Positions 49,761-62,128 of a stretch of DNA of 64,000 bases are shown here, one piece after another. The first letter of the stretch is position 1. Every line of letters starts with the position of its first letter. This DNA comes from Pegoplata infirma (lineage: Eukaryota > Arthropoda > Insecta > Diptera > Anthomyiidae): NCBI GenBank assembly GCA_963921195.1, contig OY992536.1:95895007-95959006 (forward strand), read 5' to 3'. The translations under genes were made by a program, and so were the position numbers. The notes below the pieces were generated by a model that saw only the letters and a list, made by a program, of their open reading frames with translations, did not search any database and was not told the origin of the DNA.

Positions 49761-50747
49761 CAACTGGTAAAATAGCAACGAAAGTAAGGAGTATTTAGAT
49801 TTGACTGAACTTTTTTAAATTTAGCACTTTCGAGGCTTGGGTGCTTTGCCAAACAAACAATTGCTACTAATGCAATGTCAGTAAGAAATTTACTATTGGT
49901 TTATGGTCGTTGTTTTTTTGTTTCTTCATCTCTCGTTCGGAGATGTCTCAACTGACACTTTATTGTTGCTGTTTGGTTTAAGCTATGGATTCTTGAAAGC
50001 TGTATATGTAGCAGCCACAGATTTAGGTGCCACTCAAATAGCTTCTGTTTTTTTTTTGTAGTTGTTGGTATATTTGTTGATTGTTCTTATACTTTTTTTT
50101 TGTTGTCTTGACTTGTTTCATTCTTGAGAACGTAATTGATCGAACCACAAAAAAAAATGAGGAATAGTATAAAACAAACGACCTCCCGTGTTGAGATTTC
50201 TCAGGAATTATATATTAAAGTCTGTTGGTGTTTGTCTTTGCATTAAACATGTGCAACATCTCGGGTGTTTTTGTTTTAATTCATGATGTTGTTTGTGTAA
50301 AGTCATTTGCTGAGGCACCACTTCATTTTTTATTTTTATTGTATTTTTTGTGTATTTCGTTGTTATTTCTGATGTTTGCACGTTTTATGTGCAGAATGTA
50401 TTTAACTGATTTTTTTGTCAATAAAACCCGACATAAACTGTCACTTTGGTGGTATAAGAAAACTTCGCGGAATTTATTGTCACTTAATACAAAATACTTG
50501 ATGTATTAGGAGTAAGGATTATAAAACAAACAAACAAAAAAATTACAAAAAATAAAAAAAAGACTTAAACGAAGATGAAATGATATTTAATGAAATTATA
50601 AAAAAAGATTAAGAATACTGAAACCAATTTGACATAAAATTGTAAAGAAAATCAAAAAACACTCAAAATTGTGACAAATTTTTTGAGGAATTGAATTAAG
50701 ATTTGGTGGTTTTTTAAAAGACGAATCAACATTCATCAAACGTCAAC
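49761..50747. other. intron sequence with one repeated segment
   Basis: 49880-50030 (TTTATGGTCGTTG, CTCTCGTTCGGAGATG, TGACACTTTATTGTTGCTGT, AGCAGCCACAGATTTA) is repeated at 54480-54625 and partly at 55800-55870, so it belongs to the macrosatellite's extended unit. A 94-codon frame at 50225-50509 has no family resemblance that I can see and no splice context. Confidence 0.45.
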
Positions 50748-51340
50748 TTACAAGGGAAGTATCTCAACCCTTATGAACCGATTTGCCTGAAACTTAAAAT
50801 ATATATTAAAGAGACGATTTTAAGGTTGGGGTGTCTCGGCTTATCGGCCATATCGGTGTTTAAAAATTTCGTTGTCCCCTTATGAAACCATGTGGACCTT
50901 CGGGAAAATTTTGATAACTTCCGAACTAATAGGAATATCATCTAGGGCAAAAATACGGGTCGACTTAATTTTAATAAAGATTATTTCTTATCCATATGGA
51001 TATCGTAGGTCTAGGTCTTCACATAAGTACCCACCAAAATTTACTCATTTTCCTGAAAAAAATAATTAAAGAAGACGAATTTTTACAAGGTTATGCCACC
51101 ATTGGATAGGCATTAAAAAAACCTTTCTTCTCATATAAAAACATCATATAATTTCTTAAAAAAAATGGATGAAAAATCCAAAAAACTATTTTTTCGCCAT
51201 TTTTTGACCCATGTTTTGAACCCCTTAATCCCCGATATGGCCGATAAGTCGAGACACCCCAACCTTGGAATTGTCTCTTTGATATATATTTTAAGTTTCA
51301 GGCAAATCGGTTCATAAGGGTTGAGATACTTCCCTTGTTA
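50748..51340. mobile_element. 593-bp element with ~115-bp inverted repeats
   Basis: TTACAAGGGAAGTATCTCAA at the left mirrors TTGAGATACTTCCCTTGTTA at the right. Arms also share AACCGATTTGCCTGAAACTT, GTTGGGGTGTCTCGGCTTAT and GGCCATATCGG. The loop of about 370 bp is noncoding. Confidence 0.85.
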
Positions 51341-52156
51341 GAGAAGAAATTCGCTTAATTCAATTAATTTGTATGCATGATTAAAATTAATAGAATTTTT
51401 AAAAATTTCCCTTTTTCTAATAAATAAAAAAAAATATTTGAGCTCGAGGCCAGTTCCCCTTTTATTAAATTAAAGAATAATTGTAACGTAAAGAAATTGA
51501 CAAAAGTCACTTGCTGGTTATCCAAATTATTTTCAACGCCTCTTCGTAATTTTAAAGCGTGTCTATTAAGTTGAAACTGTTATTTAAATTTTATAACTCC
51601 CATAAATACTTCAATTTCTTTGTTAACTTTTTGCCATAAATCATAAAGTAATTACCAAAAATTTTCTTAATTTGTTTTTTAAGTCATGTTTATTTATAAT
51701 AGACCATAAAAATCATGCCAAAAACAAATTATTATTGTTTATTTTTAATTTACAACACTGACTGACTCTGTTCAGAATAAACAAAATACAATTACACTTG
51801 TTAAAAATGATTTAAATAAACCATAAATGGATGAGAAGACAGACTAATAAAAGTTATCACAAAAAAAAAAATACAAAAAAAATAATATAAAATTAAAAAG
51901 AAAACAAATAAATCCTTTGGGAGGTTATATTTTTAATAGGGGTATTCACGTTAGGAAAGGAAAGCCTTTAAATTTAAGTAAAATTTTTGGTAACAAACAA
52001 AAATTTATGCAGTCCCCACTTGCATAATCAAAAATTTTAATTTAGGATTAGGATTTAATGTTTTTGGATAAAAATTATTCTTGGCAAAGCTTATGGATTT
52101 GGATAAGAATATCTCAAAACTCTAGAGCTTTACCACCAAATTTAACTTTGTACTTT
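51341..52156. other. AT-rich intron spacer
   Basis: Nothing recognisable is seen. Confidence 0.45.
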
Positions 52157-52923
52157 TTATACCCTATACCACACTGTGGTACAGGGTATAATGAGTTTGT
52201 GCTGATGTTTGTAACTACCCGAAATATTGGTCCTAGACCAACTTTTAAGTATACCGATAGACTAAAAATCACTTTTTGAGTCGATTTAGCTATGTCCGTC
52301 CGTCTGTCCATGTAAACGGTGTAAACACGATACAGGTCGCAATTTTTAATAAATTGACTTGAAATTTAAAACTTAAGCCTCTTTTGGTTCAAGGACGAAG
52401 CATATTGAAATTGGAAAAAATCGGTTCATATTTAATAGCCGCATTTTAATAGGTATCTTTTCGAAATTTGGCAAGTAATCATGTTTCATCCACGCAAATC
52501 ACCCTTCCGAATTTTAATGAAATCGAACCAGTTCTTCTTGTAGCCCCCATACAAACCACCTTCTCGATTTTCACATAAATCTCTCAAATTTCATGAAAAT
52601 AGAAAATATTTAATTAAAATTCTGTTTGTGTATGTTAAACGCGTACTTTAATAACCTTATCAAATCTGATTATCATCGGACCATTTTTGGACTTAGGTCC
52701 CATCTGAAAATTTCGCCCGATATTCAGTTGAAGCGGTTTATTGTCAACAAAAAGAAGCCTATTCCACTCAAATTTGATTCGAGAGTGCTTTTTACACTTA
52801 TTAAAGATTTGACAAAATATAGATCTAATCAGTCCATGTTTTAACTTGGGACCCATTTTCCGGAAAACTCTGATGTAGGGTATTATAATGGTCGGTCTTG
52901 ACCGACTATAATTTTCTTACTTG
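52157..52923. mobile_element. 0.8-kb repeat with GACCGACC end hairpin, copy 2
   Basis: Reverse-oriented copy of 16629-17476: TATACCCTATACCACACTGT at the left, GTCGGTCTTGACCGAC and ATTTTCTTACTTG at the right. The short open frames on both strands match those in copy 1 because the repeats are homologous, not because they are selected genes. Confidence 0.85.
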
Positions 52924-53330
52924 TTTTTTATTAATTTGAAGTAATTTCAATTTTTTTTTTAAATTTTGCTTAATATAAATCTTTAATTTTTAGGAATTGT
53001 AAATTTTTCAATTTTTTAAAATTTTTGGAATTTTTTTTGGATTATTTCCACCAATTTAAATAAAAAATCCAAAAATTTTTGGAATTGAAGGTTTTTCAAT
53101 TTTTGACAATTTTTTTTAATTTTTTTTTGAGATTTTTTCCACAAATTTAATTCAAGTGTTCACTTCTGTAATAAACTTGCTATAAAAACTCAAAAACATC
53201 ATTTGGAATTTAGATTTTATAGTTTTGGATAAAAATAATCAGTGGAGTAGCTTATAGACTTTGGATAAGAATTCCTCAAAATAGTTACGAGAAATTGCAC
53301 ACAATTTCATTTTGTATTTTCTTTACCAGT
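52924..53330. other. AT-rich intron spacer
   Basis: Nothing recognisable is seen beyond A/T runs. Confidence 0.45.
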
Positions 53331-53984
53331 TACAGATTTAATTCGAAAAAGATCAATTGTAATATGAAGATTCTATTTATAAGTCGAAGATTTCATTTGT
53401 AATTTGAAGATTCTACTTGTAATTCGAAAATTCCATTTGTAATTCAAAGATTCTACATATAATTCGAACTTTGATCTATTATAAAATTTTATTTTATCTT
53501 TTTCGACTTACAATTGATCTTTTTCGAATTACAATTGATCTTTTTCGCATAACAATTGACCTTTTTCGAATTATAATTGATCTTTTTCGAATTTTATTTG
53601 ACCTTTTTCGAATTGCAATTTATTTTTTTCGAATTACAATTGATCTACTTCAAATTACAATGGATTTTTTTAATTACAATTGGAAATTTTAAATAACATC
53701 GATTTTTTCGAATTACAATTGATCTATTTCAAATTACAATTGATCTTTTTCGAATCACAATTGATCTTTTCGAATTACAATTGGAGCTTTTGAATTACAA
53801 TGATCTTTTTCCAACTTTCATTAATCTTTTTCAAATAAAAATTGATCTTTTTCGAATTACAATTGATCTAGTTCGACTTTCAATTGATCTTTTTCGAATT
53901 ACAATTGTAATTTTCAAATTAAAAATGGAATCTCAGAATTTTAGGTAGAATCTTCGATTTACAATTGGTCTTTTTCGAATAAGA
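53331..53984. repeat. 21-bp tandem array with CAATTG, partly inverted
   Basis: From 53485 onward about 20 copies of GATCTTTTTCGAATTACAATT (21 bp) run in one direction. From 53340 to 53470 about five diverged copies run the other way (AATTCGAAGATTCTATTTGT-type). The frame at 53471-53692 is a seven-residue repeat from the 21-bp period. Confidence 0.88.
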
Positions 53985-54944
53985 CTCGCGAGAAAGATTT
54001 GATAAATATTTTCTTATGAAATCTTAAAAACTTTTAGTTTTATTTGATACTCAATACTTTGGAAGACAATATGTCTTTAAATTGTGTGTGTTTTTCAACA
54101 TCAGTAAAGGATCCAGATTATTTGGAACCGCTGTTATGAGGTTAAATGCAAAAACGATCGGTTTTGATTTGATTATGACAAAGAAAAAGAAAATTTTTCC
54201 AGAAAAACATAAAAAAGCAGAAAATTTATCTACAGAATTAAAAAAAAAAATAAATCGCTCCCAAGTGAGGGCCCAACTCCCAATCACAAAAAAACACTAG
54301 TTTGTTTAAAGGTTCAACTTGAATGAAAATTGTTACACCAATAGGTATTCGTTTTGACAAACTGAAAAACTCATTTTAGAAACCATAAAAAAGGTAAACT
54401 GGACTTTTTGCTATTTTATGTTAAATTTAGCACTTTCGAGATTGAGGTGCTTTGATAAACAAACAATTGCAACTCATACAATGTCAGTTAGAAATTTACT
54501 AATGGTTTATGGTCGTTGTTTTTTGTTTCTTCATCTCTCGTTCAGAGACGTCTCCACTGACACTTTATTGTTGCTGTTTAATTTATGGATTCTTGTAAGC
54601 TGCATATGAAGCAGCCACAGATTTAGCAAAAAAGATCGGTTTAAACTCGGTTTTGACAATAATAGACAATTGGTCCAGAAAAACATAACAAAATTGGAAA
54701 AATTGATTTACAGAATTTGTAAGAAAATGGCGCCCAAGTGGGGACCCAACTCCTAGCCGAAAAAAAACACACTTGACTGGGTTTATTTACTCAGAAATAG
54801 ACAAATTGTTTCGAAAATTGTTAAAACGATAGGTTTCGGATTGACAAATTGAAAAACTCATTTTAGAAACCATAAAAAAATCAAACTTTTCTGATGCAAT
54901 AAATTTTGAAAAAAATGGCGCCCAACTGTGAGCCCTATTCCCAA
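53985..54944. repeat. macrosatellite (GGCGCCCAAGT), second block
   Basis: Starts with GCGAGAAAGATTTGATAAAT, as at 46706, then CTTTGGAAGACAATATGTCT and GGATCCAGATTATTTGGAAC. Units with AAATGGCGCCCAAGTGGGGA at 54725 and AAATGGCGCCCAACTGTGAG at 54914. Confidence 0.85.
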
Positions 54945-55330
54945 TTAACTCATCGATTTATCGGTCGGGGACGCCACAAAGTATATATATTATTGATCAG
55001 TGAGCGATGTCCGTCTGTCTGTTGAAATGGCTATCACGGCCAAAATATTAAACAGATATGGCTGAAGCTTAACATATTTATTGGAAACTCTCCCGAGCAG
55101 TTTGGAATTGCATTTGAACGATATCGGTTTAATCGTTCAAAAGTTATGAGCGAAAATGTAAGGATACCTAAATTTTAGAAGATAACCTAAAAATACAAAA
55201 TGCTTAACTTCGGATGATGGTTGACAAATGTGAACAAAATTTGATACCGAATTATATTTAAATAGTTACAAATATATTTTTTTACAAAAAAAAAAATTTA
55301 AGCGGATTTTTTTTACCAAAAAATTTTTTT
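54945..55330. repeat. dispersed repeat like 109-651, partial
   Basis: ATCGGTCGGGGACGCCACAA, TATCACGGCCAAAATATTAA and GAACGATATCGGTTTAATCG align with the element at 109-651. The terminal ATACCCTCCAC sequences are missing. Inserted into the macrosatellite. Confidence 0.7.
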
Positions 55331-55880
55331 CTGTTTGCAAATAATCCTTGTGACATTGTGTTTCTTTTGTATTTGTTGGTATATTTGTTGATTATTCTTA
55401 TATTTAAAAAAAAAAAAAACTGCAAAAACGATGGGTTTAAACATTAAGAAATTAGAAAAATTGATATACAGAATTTTTAAGAAAATGGCGCCCAAGTGGG
55501 AGCCCAACTCCCAGTTTACTCAATAAGAGACAACTTGTTTCGAAAATTGCTTCACCGATAAAATTTGGTTTTGAAAAATTAAAAAAAATCACTTTAGAAA
55601 CCATAAAAAATCACAAAAGTGTATTTACTAAATTTTCTAGAAAATGGCGCCAAAGTGGGGGCCAAACTCCTTATCACAAATTGAAAACGGCTAACTGGAT
55701 TTCTTTAACTTAGAAAGCAGAAACTGATAAAATATCAAGAAAAGGAAGGAACGTTAAGGTTTTACTGAACTTTTTTGCTATTTTAAGCTAAATTGAACAG
55801 AAAGAAATTTACTATTGGTTTATCGTCGTTGTTTTTTGCTTCTGCATCTCGCGTTGGGAGATGTCTCAACTGTTTTTCAA
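55331..55880. repeat. macrosatellite (GGCGCCCAAGT), end of second block
   Basis: AAATGGCGCCCAAGTGGGAG at 55484 and AAATGGCGCCAAAGTGGGGG at 55643, then the CGTCGTTGTTTTTTGCTTCT segment related to 49910. Confidence 0.8.
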
Positions 55881-56921
55881 AAAAATTTTATGATTTTATC
55901 GACAATTTTAATTAAAATGTTACAATTTTGCCAGTAAAGTGGCATTAATGTTTAAAAAAAAACCTTAGATTCAAATTTCATAATTTTGAATAACAATTTT
56001 CTGTGCATACATAGAGTTCCTAATGTGAATACCCTTACTAGTATATATTGTGCATTTTAACTACATACTTATGCTCAATGATTTTATGGCATTATGCCGA
56101 AATTGTTATTATAACTTGAAATTTGTATTTTGTTTGTAAGAAATATATATATTTTTTTTTGACATTTTATTAAAATATTGTTTCTTAGGGAATTATTTAT
56201 TTATTTTAGCTTATTATAAGCCATTCCATGTATGTTTTATTACGCATGAGTTAAGAGTCATTTATTGTTTTTATTTTTTTTTTGTTCCTTCTGCTATTTC
56301 GAGGGGTATTTATGGTGATTTTTTGTCATTTCTAAAATAAATGGTTTTTTGCTGCCAAATTCTACGATTAAAAGCTGATTTATCAATGTCAAATAAAAAA
56401 ATTAAAATATACAAATACAAAATTTTTTTTATATTAAAATAATAAAAAGAAATAGCATAAATTTTGATATTTTTGGCTAAAACAAAATAAAATTTAGTCT
56501 TGTCTCATAAATTTTTTTTCAAAGCATTAGACATTTTTTGTTGCTTATTTTAAGAAAATTTTCCAAATTTAAGTTAATTTTTTAAAGAGTTTTTTAAATT
56601 ATAAAAGACAAATTTGTTAAAAAAAAAAATATTTTCACATTTTTTTTGTATTGTTTCAACACAAAATATTGAGTGGGTGTTAAAATTTGACAAAAAAAAT
56701 TTTTTTTTTGTTGCACGAAATTTTCAACAAATTAACTAAATTTATAATGACAAACAAAAAGAAAAAACATAAAATGTTTTTTTTTTTTTTTGTTAATTTA
56801 TAGCATTATATTAAAAATATACAAAAATAAATATATTTATAATGAACCAAATTAAATTTTAGCTTTGGGGTATTGATAAAAAAAAATCACTTTTAATAAT
56901 ATTTAAGAAAATTAATAATAC
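55881..56921. other. AT-rich intron spacer
   Basis: Nothing recognisable is seen. Confidence 0.45.
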
Positions 56922-57166
56922 CCGGTGAAAAATGTTCGTCTAAGGGTTTATAAACATGGATAGATATAAATAGATGCCAAAAATTTAACGGTAAATATCA
57001 TCTAATTTGATATTGAAAAGATATTAGATCTAATAAGATATAATTATATATTATTATATCTCATTAGATCTAATTTTTTATAATATCAAATAAGATAGTA
57101 GTAATAGTCATATTGAATTTATTATCATATATCTTCATGCTTCCATATGCAAACATTTTTCACCGG
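56922..57166. mobile_element. 245-bp MITE with CCGGTGAAAAATGTT ends
   Basis: CCGGTGAAAAATGTT at the left and its exact complement AACATTTTTCACCGG at the right. A palindromic interior (TAATATATAATTATATC-type, GATCTAAT pairs). Flanks TAC and TTA do not fix a target duplication. Confidence 0.8.
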
Positions 57167-57825
57167 TTAACAATAATTTTATTTAAAATTAGTATTTAAA
57201 AAAATTTTATTTCAAAATTTATTGCATATAATTACTTAAATTATTGCTGGGGTTTTGATATCATTATAAATTGAACGAAAAAAAAATTATTCTATACCCT
57301 GTTTTTTTTTGTTGTTCATTAATTCAATTAGAAAATTACTATACATCCATCAAGAGTTTGCTGTAGATTACTCTGAATTTCTCAGACTAAATATTATTTA
57401 ATTATCAAGATTTTTTTGTTTAAAATTTTTTTGCTGCGTTTTTTTATTATTTTTCTAATAAAAAATTTTATATAAATTTACTACTTGTAGGAATAAGATA
57501 AAATGTAGTGGACGTAGTAGTAGTAGAAACATTGACACTGAACGGAAATGTTTAATAAATGATTAATTAATTGTGTAGTTTGCATGTTTGTTTTAAATTT
57601 TATTTAATACTCTTAAGTTTTAATAAAATCAGAAATTTTTTTTTTTTTTTTTGAATTAAAGCAATATTAATGACTTTATAAGATTTTTTTCTTTTAAATT
57701 AATAAAAAAATTAATTTCAAATAAAAAACAAAAAAAAAAAATAATTTTGATATGCATTTAATAACATTAGGAAACTTAGTTAAATTAACCAAAATAAAAT
57801 GGTAAACAATTTACACTCCATATCG
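57167..57825. other. AT-rich intron spacer
   Basis: Nothing recognisable is seen. Confidence 0.45.
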
Positions 57826-60800
57826 TTTTGTGTTCCATTCTATTTCGTTCCCGGTTATTTTCCGTGGGTTTTATTACATTACAAAATTACAAGTTTCTAG
57901 GACTATTAATCAAGAAAATCAAAAAAGTACCAAAGTACAATTCTATACCCCTGTTTACCCTCTAAGAATCGGAAAATTACACTCCTTTTCATCCAGTCTA
58001 CCTATTCTATTCCAATTTACTACCTGTTCTATTCAATTTTGTCCGCCGTTGCGTTTCTTTTTGTTTCATGTGGGTTTTGTTGCATTCACTGTGGAATTCT
58101 TGTTTCAAAATTTTATGTTTCTAGGATCATTAATCAAGAAGATCGAAAAAGTACCAAAATGCAATTGTTTACCTCTTTTTACCCTCTAAGAATAGGACAA
58201 TTTCAATCCATTTCGTTCCATCTTCCTATTCTAATCCATTTCACTCCCTGTTATATTCCATTTCATCCACCGTTGCATTTCTTTTTGTTAAAATGGATTC
58301 CATTGCATTCTCTTGAGGGTCGTAGATTAAAAATTTCAAGTTTCTAGCATCATTAATTAAGAAAATCAAAAAAGTTCTAAAGTGCAATTGTTTATTCCTT
58401 TTACCCTCTAAGAATCGGAAAATTACACTCCATTTCTTTCCGTCTTCCCAATATATTTCATTTCACTTCCCGTTCTATTCCATTTCAACCACCGTCGCGT
58501 TTCATTGTACTCGCTGTAGGATTCTTGATTCAAAATTTTACGTTTCCAGGATCATTAATCAAGAAGATCGAAAAAGTACCAAAGTATAATTGTTTACCCC
58601 TTGTGATCCTCTAAGAATAGGAAAGTTACTCTCCCTTTTGCTCCGTCTTAATCATCTATTGCAATTCGCTTCCAGTTTTATTCCATTTCATTCCCCGTTT
58701 TGTTTCTTTTTGTTTCATGCGGGTTTCATTGTAATCACTGTAGGATTCTAGATTCAAAATTTCAAGTTTATAGGTTCATTAAACCCTCTAAGAAAAGCAA
58801 CCTCCATATTTTTTTTAAATGTTTGATACCGTTAGAGAATCCAGCATTATATTATCAAGTTTTTATGACCATTAATTTAAGATACAGTTAAAGCATCAAA
58901 GTACAATTTTGTAGCTATTTTAAAAAAGTCTTTTTGAAAATGATTCTTTTCGTTTTGAGAATAATACACTCAAAATCTATAGTTTTTTGGCCATTCATCC
59001 AGAAAATTAAAATATGTAGTACCAAAGTACATTTTTTTTACCCCTTTTTAGCCTCTTAGAACCAAAACGAAAGATCAAAAAAGTACCAAAGTATAATTGT
59101 TTACCCACTTTAATCCTCTAAGAATCGGAACTTCCAAAACATATTTTGTTTTAATGTTTGATACCGTTGGAGTATCCTGCATTCTAATTATGAAGATTTT
59201 ATGACCAATATTTCAAGATAAAAGTACTGTTTTAAAGGTATCAAAGTACAATTTGTACCTGCTAAGTTTAAGAATTTCCCAAAAAAAATTTTCAGAATGT
59301 TTATTTTTGTTACAGGATCATACCTAATTTCCAAATTTCAAGTTTTTTTGCCTATTAATTTAGAAAATTGAAATATGTAGTACCAAAGTAAATTTTTTAC
59401 CCCATTTGTACCTTTTTAAAATCGAAACTTTCTAAAAATACTTTTTTTTTACGTCGTATTAACCAAGTTGAATCGAAACGAACGATCAAAAATGTATCAA
59501 AGCACAATTGTTTACCCCTTCTTATCCTCTAAAAATCGGAACTACCAAAAAATGTTTTTAAAAAAATTGCCTGCATTATAATTATCAAGTTTTTATGACC
59601 AATGTTTCAAGATAAAAGTACAATTTTAAAAGTACCAAAGTACAATTTTTTGCCTGCTTAGATTCGGAATTTCCCAAAAAATGTTCTTTATAATGTTTCT
59701 TTTCGTTAGATTATCATACTAATACGCCAAATTTCAATTTTTTTTGCCTATTAATTTAGAAAATTGAAATATGTAGTACTAAAGTACAATTTTACCCCTT
59801 TTTACCCTCTTGGAATCAAAACTTTCTAAAAAGTCCTTTTGTCGGAGTGTTTTCCTGATGGATGATTTTAAATTCCATATTTTAGAACAATTATTTCAGG
59901 AGATAGAAAACGTATCAAAGTACAACTTTTAACACTTCCCCATATTAAATTCGAAATTTTCAAAAGGTACTTTTTTTTAAATGTTTTTCAGGTAGAAAAT
60001 CCCTCAAATTTCATGTTTCTTGAACCATTGCTACAGGAGATAGAAAAAGTACCAATTAACACTATGTCCTTAACCACTTGTTGCCGCTATTATCGTGTTT
60101 TTTCTATCGGAGGATCGTACGTTCCAAATATCAAGTTGCTAGGACCATTTTATCTGGAAATATAATAAAGTACCAAAGTACTTTACCTGCATTCTAATTA
60201 TTCAATTCTTTCGACTATTATTTCAAGATATCGTAAAGAAACAAAGTACTATTTATTACCCGCTTAGACTTGGAATGCCAAAACGATATAGATAGAGGAT
60301 TATGCACTCCAAATTTCATGTTTTAGGCACCTCAATACAGAAAATCGAAATATTAAGTACCAAATTACTAATGTTTACCCCCTTTTAACGTTCTTAGAAT
60401 CGAAACTTTGTAAAAAGTACATTTGTCGGAATGTTTTTTTCCACTGTATGATTTTATGTTCCACATTTTAGAACAATTATTTTAGGAGATAGAAAAAGTA
60501 CAACTTATAACCCCCATCAAATTCGAAATTTTCAAAAGGTACTTTTTTAAAAATGTTTTTCAGGTAGAAGATGCTTCATCTCAAATTTTATGTTTCTACA
60601 ACCATTGCTACAGGAGAAAAAAGTACCAAATATACAGAACCACTTGTTGCCGCTATAGAATCAGAGTTTGCTAAAAGTACTTTTAAGAATGTTCTTTTTT
60701 TTTCTCTCGGAGGATCTTACGTTCCAAAAATCAAGTTAAATATAAAAAAGTACCAAAGTACTTTTCTCCTTTTAAGCCCGTTTGAATCGGAACTTTCAAA

Positions 60801-60830
60801 AAAACAAGCCTTAGTGGATTAATTTTTCGA
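57826..60830. repeat. 3-kb diverged tandem array with AAAGTACCAAAGTAC
   Basis: About 18 degenerate units, 200-225 bp long at the left (57926, 58150, 58373, 58575) and shorter to the right. Each has AAAAGTACCAAAGTACAATT, TTTACCC(C)TTTTACCCTC and TAAGAATCGGAA, and the left units also have CATTTCGTTCC(G/A)T and TTTCATGTGGGTTT. Open frames at 57830-58347 and 60571-60822 lie in this array and differ between units, so they are not genes. Confidence 0.85.
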
Positions 60831-61270
60831 GAAGTGAATTAACACAAAAAATCTTTTGCTTCAGTGGATTGGGTTGGGCGATTGTGAATCAGTCAGCCAG
60901 CCAATCAACCCACAACTTTTTTATATAAATTGATTGATCCATTATCAATTCAAAGACATTTTAGCGACGTCCGTCCGTCTGTCTGTAGAAGACACAATGA
61001 CGACCAAACAAAAAGAGCTAGACCGCTGCAGTGTGGCACGAATATGTCTTATGGTCTTAGGATGGTTAGTTTTGTAAATGGGTAAAATCGGACCAGAAAG
61101 AAAAAAGCACCTCTAAAAAAGTAAACCAACCTCAGAAAAACGTAATTTTGTTACAGGGTTTTTAAACTTTTTTTTTTAAACGTTTCTGTGTTAGAAAAAG
61201 TTCGTAAATTCAAAAATTGTATAATTTTCGCTCCTTTGGCCGCGGATATAAAAAAAATAATTTGAATCGT
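60831..61270 (+). repeat. dispersed repeat (GGAGGGTATAAAAG family), copy 3, partial
   Basis: GATCCATTATCAATTC, GTCCGTCCGTCTGTCTGT, GTGGCACGAATATGTCTTAT and CCTCTAAAAAAGTAAACCAACC align to 28722-29275. The right end is lost. Confidence 0.7.
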
Positions 61271-61587
61271 GATGAATTTAAGTCATGACAAACAAACAAA
61301 CAAAGGTAGTCAAACGTAGTCGCCAATAGCTTTAGGCTCTCATCGAACAAGAATCGTTAAGATTGTGCTGGGTTTCGAGGTCATCAAATTATCCAGGAAA
61401 CGAGAAAGCGGATAGACGCAGTTTTGCAATTAAAACCGACATGCATTCGAGAAAGGATGCTATTTATATGGAAATAAAGAGAAAATTTGAACGCCAGGAA
61501 GATTTGAAATGGGACAGCTGTTAAGACTGTGAGGCCGTGTGGACTCGAGGTGCCCAAAAAAAACTTCTTTATATAGAACAATTAAGA
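61271..61587. other. unassigned intron sequence
   Basis: Less AT-rich than its surroundings. No exon or family is recognised; the minus-strand frame at 61384-61581 has no visible domain. Confidence 0.4.
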
Positions 61588-61695
61588 GTGTTAAATTCGG
61601 CTGTGCCGAATCTTTTATACCCTCCAACATGCAAAAAAAAATAAATGAATATGCAGGTCCGTTTTCTTTTTTTTGGGGGGGTCGGTAGTTTTTAT

Positions 61696-62128
61696 TATTT
61701 TTTTTTTATTTAAAAAAAAAAAGAAACACACTCAGGCAATGCTGCCTATCAATTACTAATGTAACCGTGTTGTTTCTTTCGGAAAAGGGGATAGAAGAGA
61801 GATGAAAGATTTGAAAGATAGAAGGGCTTCAGTATGGCAACACTGCAATTGCGCGTGTTAATAATTTTGAGTACAGTTGTTGCATCGCCATCTGTTATTA
61901 ATCTGGCGAATTATTTTGAAGCTGTGGTTCATAGCCATTATTTTATTATTTTACTTCGTTGACGTTTTAGTGCTATTTATCAACGAAGGAGGGTGCTGCG
62001 ATAGATATTAGTTATAAATAGAAACTAATAAATATCTGAAAAAAATGTTGTTCTGCCTGAGCCGGGAATCGAACCCAGGCTTGCTGGCTAGTAGTCCAAC
62101 GCGCTTACCACTAAGCCACAGCACCCTC
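61696..62128 (-). mobile_element. tRNA-derived SINE, about 430 bp
   Basis: Reading leftward from 62128, a tRNA-like head (next entry) is followed by a T-run, a hairpin (62003-62037), GCGATAGAT-type linker, a body with GATGGCGATGCAACAACTG and CAGTGTTGCCATACTG, and an A-rich tail (61700-61730). It interrupts the copy-4 repeat. GAGGGTGCTG starts the head and its complement recurs at 61989-61998. No flanking duplication could be fixed. A functional tRNA gene is unlikely because the acceptor halves do not pair. Confidence 0.6.
62050..62128 (-). ncRNA. tRNA-like SINE head with Pol III boxes
   Basis: Carries an A box (TGGCTTAGTGG, 62108-62118) and a B box (GGTTCGATTCC, 62065-62075). The T arm CTGGG/CCCGG and an anticodon-like stem GTTGG/CCAGC around the loop ACTACTA can form. 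The loop lacks T at the usual position 33 and the 5' GGTGCTG does not pair with the sequence after the T arm. A run of seven T (62039-62045) would stop Pol III. Confidence 0.65.

Noticed and set aside
50225..50509. 94-codon plus-strand frame with hydrophobic residues
   Set aside because: No ATG at its start, no recognisable domain, and the hydrophobic content follows from T-rich DNA.
57830..58347. Overlapping plus-strand open frames of 119 and 102 codons
   Set aside because: They lie in a tandem array, the translations repeat the unit and differ between copies, and no splice or start context is present.
62050..62128. Functional tRNA gene
   Set aside because: The acceptor halves do not pair, the anticodon loop lacks T at the usual place, and it continues into a SINE-like body.
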